This document shows positions 30,891 to 33,743 of a DNA stretch of 33,743 nt, one piece after another. Within the stretch, counting starts at the first letter, position 1. Every line of letters begins with the position of its first letter. Both the position numbers and the translations under genes were made by a program. This DNA comes from Acrocarpospora catenulata (lineage in GTDB: Bacteria; Actinomycetota; Actinomycetes; Streptosporangiales; Streptosporangiaceae): assembly GCF_018476525.1 (NCBI RefSeq), contig NZ_JAHCST010000086.1:1-33743 (forward strand), written 5' to 3'. The notes beneath the pieces were generated by a model. That model did no database searches. It was not told the origin of the DNA and was given only the letters and a program-made list of their open reading frames with translations.

Positions 30891-31787
30891 CTACTCGCTC
30901 GTGGGCGGGCAGGCGCGGAAGGCGTCCATCATCCGGGTGACGATGCCTTCCACCTTGGCGATTCCGGCCGCGCTCGTGGCGTTGTCCTCGGTGAGGACGG
31001 CCACGGCGAACCTGTTCGCGATCAGGCCGGCGCTGACGATGACCCACTGGTCGTTGGCGACATGCTTCAGCCAGCCGTTCTTGAGCGCCACCGGCTCGCC
31101 CTCGCAGGCGCCCGCGCTGACCCCCCACTTCTGGTCGGCGACCACGTCCCGCATCAGCTTCAGAACCACCTTGTGATCCTTGACCGGGCTGCTCTTCCTG
31201 CTCAGGAGCTTCATCAGCCGAACCTGATCGACCGCGGTGGTCCTGGTGATGCCCCAGCAGTACAGATCAACGCATTTGCCGCCGATGGCCGTGGTGTTCT
31301 TCAGCTTGAACGCCTGGTTGGCCCGGGTGAGCCCCGCTTCCTTGCCGATACGCTCCCACAACCGGTCCGCCGCCTTGTTGTCGCTGTATCGGATCATGAT
31401 GTTCGCGTCGTGCCGATCCTGCGCGGACAGCGAGTCCCAGCGCCGCTTTCTGAGCAGGGCCATCAGAATCCCCACCTTGGCAGTGCTCGCCGTAGGAAGC
31501 ACCTCCTTGGGCCGGAACCGGTACACCCTCCCCGTCGCGAGATCCTCCACCGCCGCCGAAACCCGCCCAGGCCGCGCCTTCAGAAACTTCCGCAGCCGCT
31601 TGGTCAGCCCCTGAGCATCCACCGGAAGAACCGGCTCACTCCGCTCCTCCGGGACCATCATCAGCCCCATCGCCACCGTCTGAGTGGCGACCACCCGCGG
31701 CACCCCCGCCGCCATCGACTCGGCGGTCCCGCAGGCGACCAGCCCCACCAGCACCAACCCGGCCGCCACCCACCGCCGAACCACCAT
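30891..31787 (-). CDS. Beta-lactamase-like serine hydrolase lipoprotein
   Basis: A 298-residue exported protein of the class A beta-lactamase/PBP-like fold. The N-terminal signal ends in the lipobox LVAC. Catalytic motifs are STAK (SxxK, in LPTASTAKVGILMALL), SDN (IRYSDNKAADRL) and KNG in place of KTG (VALKNGW). The Glu166 region of true class A enzymes is not recognisable; the corresponding stretch is GGKCVDLYCWGITRTTAVDQ, with a Cys pair that may form a disulfide. A role in cell-wall processing is therefore more likely than antibiotic resistance. ATG at 31787 has GGAG 8 bases upstream; a TTG at 31793 is possible. Codons end mostly in G or T, as in pdtaS and bioD. It converges with the regulator on its left. 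Confidence 0.85.
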   Translation of the reverse strand: MVVRRWVAAGLVLVGLVACGTAESMAAGVPRVVATQTVAMGLMMVPEERSEPVLPVDAQGLTKRLRKFLKARPGRVSAAVEDLATGRVYRFRPKEVLPTASTAKVGILMALLRKRRWDSLSAQDRHDANIMIRYSDNKAADRLWERIGKEAGLTRANQAFKLKNTTAIGGKCVDLYCWGITRTTAVDQVRLMKLLSRKSSPVKDHKVVLKLMRDVVADQKWGVSAGACEGEPVALKNGWLKHVANDQWVIVSAGLIANRFAVAVLTEDNATSAAGIAKVEGIVTRMMDAFRACPPTSE

Positions 31788-31930
31788 GACCAAACTCCGC
31801 AGGGGGACAAAGGGACCAATAAGGGCCCCAACCTACCCCCACCCGCCATCCCACCACCAAGCTTCCACCACAAAAGGGACACCACTTCTACCGCCCACCA
31901 CAGCGGGTTGACCTGCCACGACCCCGTCCC
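31788..31930. other. Intergenic stretch without recognisable features
   Basis: Left part of the 345-bp gap before the oxidoreductase. It holds the ribosome-binding site of the serine hydrolase gene and a C-rich, low-complexity plus strand (CCACC repeats). No ORF with protein character, RNA gene or clear promoter was seen. Confidence 0.5.
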
Positions 31931-32020
31931 GGCGCGCCCCTGCGCGCGAGGAGTGCGCCGCTACTCAATGATCAGCGTCTGGCGTACCCAAGGCGCGCCC
32001 CTGCGCGCGTGGAGTGCGCC
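31931..32020. CRISPR. Two-repeat CRISPR-like unit (29-bp repeats, 32-bp spacer)
   Basis: A 29-bp sequence starting GGCGCGCCCC and ending GAGTGCGCC occurs at 31931-31959 and 31992-32020 with one mismatch (A/T at repeat position 19), separated by exactly 32 unrelated bases. Repeat and spacer sizes are those of type I-E CRISPR, and the repeat is partly palindromic with GGCGC/GCGCC ends and a C-rich/G-rich stem, as in actinobacterial I-E repeats. An AT-rich stretch at about 32083-32125 lies on the right side and could be a leader read leftward. No third repeat and no cas gene were found, so it could also be a duplicated regulatory palindrome. Confidence 0.35.
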
Positions 32021-32120
32021 CACCGGGCGGCTCACTCAGGTGTGGAGTTTGCGTTCGGCTCTCCTGCTGGTTTACCGAGACTTCATGGAATTATCTATAT
32101 AACCTGTAGGTAAACTCACT

Positions 32121-32126
32121 TAATCT
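32121..32126 (+). promoter_or_regulatory. -10 element of a leaderless promoter (oxidoreductase)
   Basis: TAATCT ends 6 bases before the GTG at 32133. It sits at the end of an AT-rich tract from about 32083. Between them is GGAG, too close to the GTG to act as a ribosome-binding site. Confidence 0.5.
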
Positions 32127-32132
32127 GGAGCG

Positions 32133-33452
32133 GTGTCTCGCGCTCAGGTCATCGTGGTCGTGGGCGGCGGTGCCAGCGGCACGCTGGCCACTCTTCACTT
32201 GCGGCTGTACGCGCGGGCGCGGGGCGTTCCTCTGCACCTGGTACTGATCGACCGGGACAGGCGGCACGGCCTCGGACAGGCGTACGCCACCACCGACCCC
32301 CACCACCTCCTCAACAGCCGCGCCGAGAAGATGAGCGCGCTGGAACACGATTCCCTCCACTTCGTACGGTGGCTGCACGCGCAGGGACTGAACGCGGCCG
32401 GACCCGACTTCCTGCCTCGGCACGTCTACGGCCGCTACCTGCGCGAGCTGCTGGAGGACGCATCACCGGCTCGCCTGACAGGGGATGTGGTGGCCCTCAC
32501 CTGCCAGCCGCTCCGCGTCCACCTATCGGACCGAGAGGCGCTCGACGCCGACGCGGTCATCCTCGCGACCGGGAACCCTGCCTCCGCGACCCCGATACCC
32601 GTTCCGTCCGAACGCTACATCGCCGACCCGTGGGCGGATGGGGCACTGGCTCGCGCCGACCACGGTGATGTTCTGATCATGGGCACCGGCCTGACCATGG
32701 TCGACGTAGCCGTCACCCTCTCCCGTACCGCGGCCAGGACCGTGTACGCCATATCCCGGCACGGCCTGCTGCCACAACCGCACTGTCAGCCCACACCGCC
32801 TTGCGCGCCCGTACCGATTCCCGACGGTCCGCTCCGACTGCGGGGCCTGCTGAGCGCGGTCCGTCTCGCCATCCGCCACAGCGGCGGCGACTGGCGCGGC
32901 GTGCTCGACAGTCTGCGGCCCAGGGTTCCGGAGTTGTGGGAGCGGCTGCCCGCCGACGAACAGCGCAGGTTCCTCACCCTCCTGGCCCGTTACTGGGAGG
33001 TGCATCGCCATCGCATCCCGCCCGAGACCGCGTCTCGTCTCGACGATCTCCGCACCGCCGGGCGGCTGCGTGTGCTCCGCGGCCACGTGGCAGAGGCGAC
33101 GCCTGATTCGGCAGGGCTGAACCTCCGCCTCAGCGTGGACGGCGGCACTCGCGATCTTCAGGTCGCCTGGCTGGTCAACACCACCGGCCCGGCCTTCACC
33201 GTTCCCGGTGAGGGAGTGCTCTCCCGCCTCCTGGCCGATGGGCTGGCTCGCCCCGACCCGCTGGGCCTCGGCCTCGACGCCGACGCCTGCGGGCGGGTGC
33301 TCGACGCCGCTGGGCGTCCGCATGAGCGGATAGTCACGCTGGGACCGACGCTTCGCGGGAAACTGTATGAGACCACCGCGATCCCGGAGATCCGCGCTCA
33401 AGCGGCGAACCTGGCGGCGTACCTGATCGAGAGCATCACGCGGGGACACTGA
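32133..33452 (+). CDS. FAD/NAD(P)-binding oxidoreductase
   Basis: A 439-residue flavoprotein-like enzyme. The N-terminal dinucleotide-binding motif is VVVGGGASGTLATLHL (residues about 8-23), followed by LIDRDRRHGLGQAYATTDPHHLLNSRAEKMS, typical of the FAD-NAD(P)-binding family related to YdhS/HI0933-like proteins. A second Rossmann motif is VLIMGTGLTMVDVAVTLSR, and a C-terminal part has LVNTTGPAFTVPGEGVLSRLLADGLARPDPLGLG. The substrate is not known; relatives occur alone or beside siderophore and nitrogen genes. It has no operon partner here. GTG start set by the leaderless -10 element TAATCT; the repeat-spacer element lies about 110 bp upstream. Confidence 0.85.
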   Translation: MSRAQVIVVVGGGASGTLATLHLRLYARARGVPLHLVLIDRDRRHGLGQAYATTDPHHLLNSRAEKMSALEHDSLHFVRWLHAQGLNAAGPDFLPRHVYGRYLRELLEDASPARLTGDVVALTCQPLRVHLSDREALDADAVILATGNPASATPIPVPSERYIADPWADGALARADHGDVLIMGTGLTMVDVAVTLSRTAARTVYAISRHGLLPQPHCQPTPPCAPVPIPDGPLRLRGLLSAVRLAIRHSGGDWRGVLDSLRPRVPELWERLPADEQRRFLTLLARYWEVHRHRIPPETASRLDDLRTAGRLRVLRGHVAEATPDSAGLNLRLSVDGGTRDLQVAWLVNTTGPAFTVPGEGVLSRLLADGLARPDPLGLGLDADACGRVLDAAGRPHERIVTLGPTLRGKLYETTAIPEIRAQAANLAAYLIESITRGH

Positions 33453-33487
33453 TCCGGGCGGGCAGCGTTTTGCGCTCGGCGCGCGAC

Positions 33488-33517
33488 TCAGTCGTGGGCC
33501 GATCAGTCGTGGGCCGA
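33488..33517 (+). repeat. Perfect 15-bp tandem duplication
   Basis: TCAGTCGTGGGCCGA occurs twice head to tail (33488-33502 and 33503-33517). On the minus strand each copy reads TCGGCCCACGACTGA, the last four codons and stop of the small frame described at 33503-33625, so the duplication has copied a stop codon into the 3' flank. Confidence 0.9.
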
Positions 33518-33625
33518 CTCTGCCAGGCGCAGCGCGGCCGGCGCGGTCTCATACCGCCAGAAGGCGACCGCCAGGTCAAGGCCGCGCACCGCGTCGACCG
33601 GGCCGTCGAAGTCTCGCGAGCCCAA
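33503..33625 (-). CDS. Possible small or fragmentary gene at the right edge
   Basis: A frame ending at 33503 reads DFDGPVDAVRGLDLAVAFW, then RYETAPAALRLAESAHD. These codons are almost all C- or G-ended as in real genes here, and the residues form plausible amphipathic helices. A TTG at 33625 would give 40 residues. The frame stays open to the window end, but upstream of 33625 its codon use looks non-coding. No family was recognised. It could be a small protein, the C-terminal remnant of a decayed gene, or the end of a gene with a frame disruption in the repeats to the right. Confidence 0.35.
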   Translation of the reverse strand: MGSRDFDGPVDAVRGLDLAVAFWRYETAPAALRLAESAHD

Positions 33626-33660
33626 CCCTGACTTGTATGACTCACCCCTACCGACCTCCG

Positions 33661-33715
33661 GACTACTTCCACGTGGTGTCGAAGACCGGACCTCGAGGAC
33701 TGCTTCAACGTGGTG
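33661..33715 (+). repeat. Pair of imperfect 18-bp direct repeats
   Basis: GACTACTTCCACGTGGTG (33661-33678) and GACTGCTTCAACGTGGTG (33698-33715) differ at 2 of 18 positions and start 37 bases apart. Because 37 is not a multiple of 3, a coding origin would need a frame change between copies. The window ends shortly after, so more copies may follow. Confidence 0.6.
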
Positions 33716-33743
33716 GCTGATGTCCGTAGCGGGTGGGCGGGCG

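Noticed and set aside
31870-31899. A third CRISPR repeat one period to the left
   Set aside because: No similarity to the repeat; the same holds for the next period on the right near 32053.
33436-33708. A 90-codon minus-strand frame at the right edge
   Set aside because: It is Arg/Ser/Thr-rich without family features, and its neighbouring frame (ending 33503) has better codon bias.

Overview
The window is high-GC actinobacterial DNA. The evidence is a sigR/rsrA pair with the RsrA zinc and cysteine pattern of mycothiol-using actinomycetes, a PASTA Ser/Thr kinase, a FlK-type thioesterase, BldD-like XRE/TPR regulators and many apparently leaderless genes. Several genes keep company as they do in Mycobacterium tuberculosis Rv3220c-Rv3228 (PdtaS, TB7.3, SigH/RshA, SRAP protein, AroA, RsgA), but here they are interleaved with biotin, HD-GYP and phosphate-transport genes. 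A member of the Streptosporangiales is a reasonable guess; the genus cannot be fixed from the sequence alone.

Layout. 1-3.4 kb: an accessory-looking module of a 14-TM drug exporter (-), a divergent XRE-cupin regulator (+) and a methyltransferase with a His-rich N-terminus (+), with similar G-rich sequence at both ends. 3.4-4.9 kb: PdtaS-type sensor kinase (-). 4.9-8.8 kb: bioF, a translationally coupled GntR/UTRA regulator, bioD and bioB, closed by a 12-bp-stem terminator. 8.9-12.2 kb: an IlvG-like ThDP enzyme (+) facing a PASTA kinase (-). 12.2-14.6 kb: a small Cys-rich protein resembling the biotin synthase auxiliary protein BsaP, a divergent FlK-like thioesterase, a 70-aa biotin carrier protein and biotin carboxylase. 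Biotin synthesis and biotin use therefore lie within 10 kb. 14.6-17.3 kb: two overlapping membrane HD-domain proteins, one canonical HD-GYP and one degenerate. 17.4-19.3 kb: sigR-rsrA-epimerase operon behind a SigR-type promoter. 19.4-20.4 kb: methyltransferase and DksA/TraR zinc-finger protein, convergent. 20.5-24.4 kb: SRAP abasic-site protein (-), then aroA, rsgA and hisN (+). 24.5-26.2 kb: a small unknown protein and a divergent XRE/TPR regulator with a palindromic operator on its own start codon. 26.3-30.9 kb: pstSCAB behind a PHO-box-like repeat, followed by an OmpR-family regulator that has lost its phosphoacceptor Asp. 30.9-33.7 kb: a serine hydrolase lipoprotein (-), a two-repeat CRISPR-like element, a FAD/NAD(P)-binding oxidoreductase and a repeat-rich end.

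The most unusual signals are: the exact 11-bp inverted repeat placed identically before the BsaP-like gene and the FlK-like thioesterase gene; the GntR/UTRA regulator inside the biotin cluster; the phosphorylation-incompetent receiver after pst; the 29-bp/32-bp repeat-spacer unit; and a SigR promoter that overlaps the most upstream sigR start codon. No tRNA, rRNA, complete mobile element or cas gene was seen.
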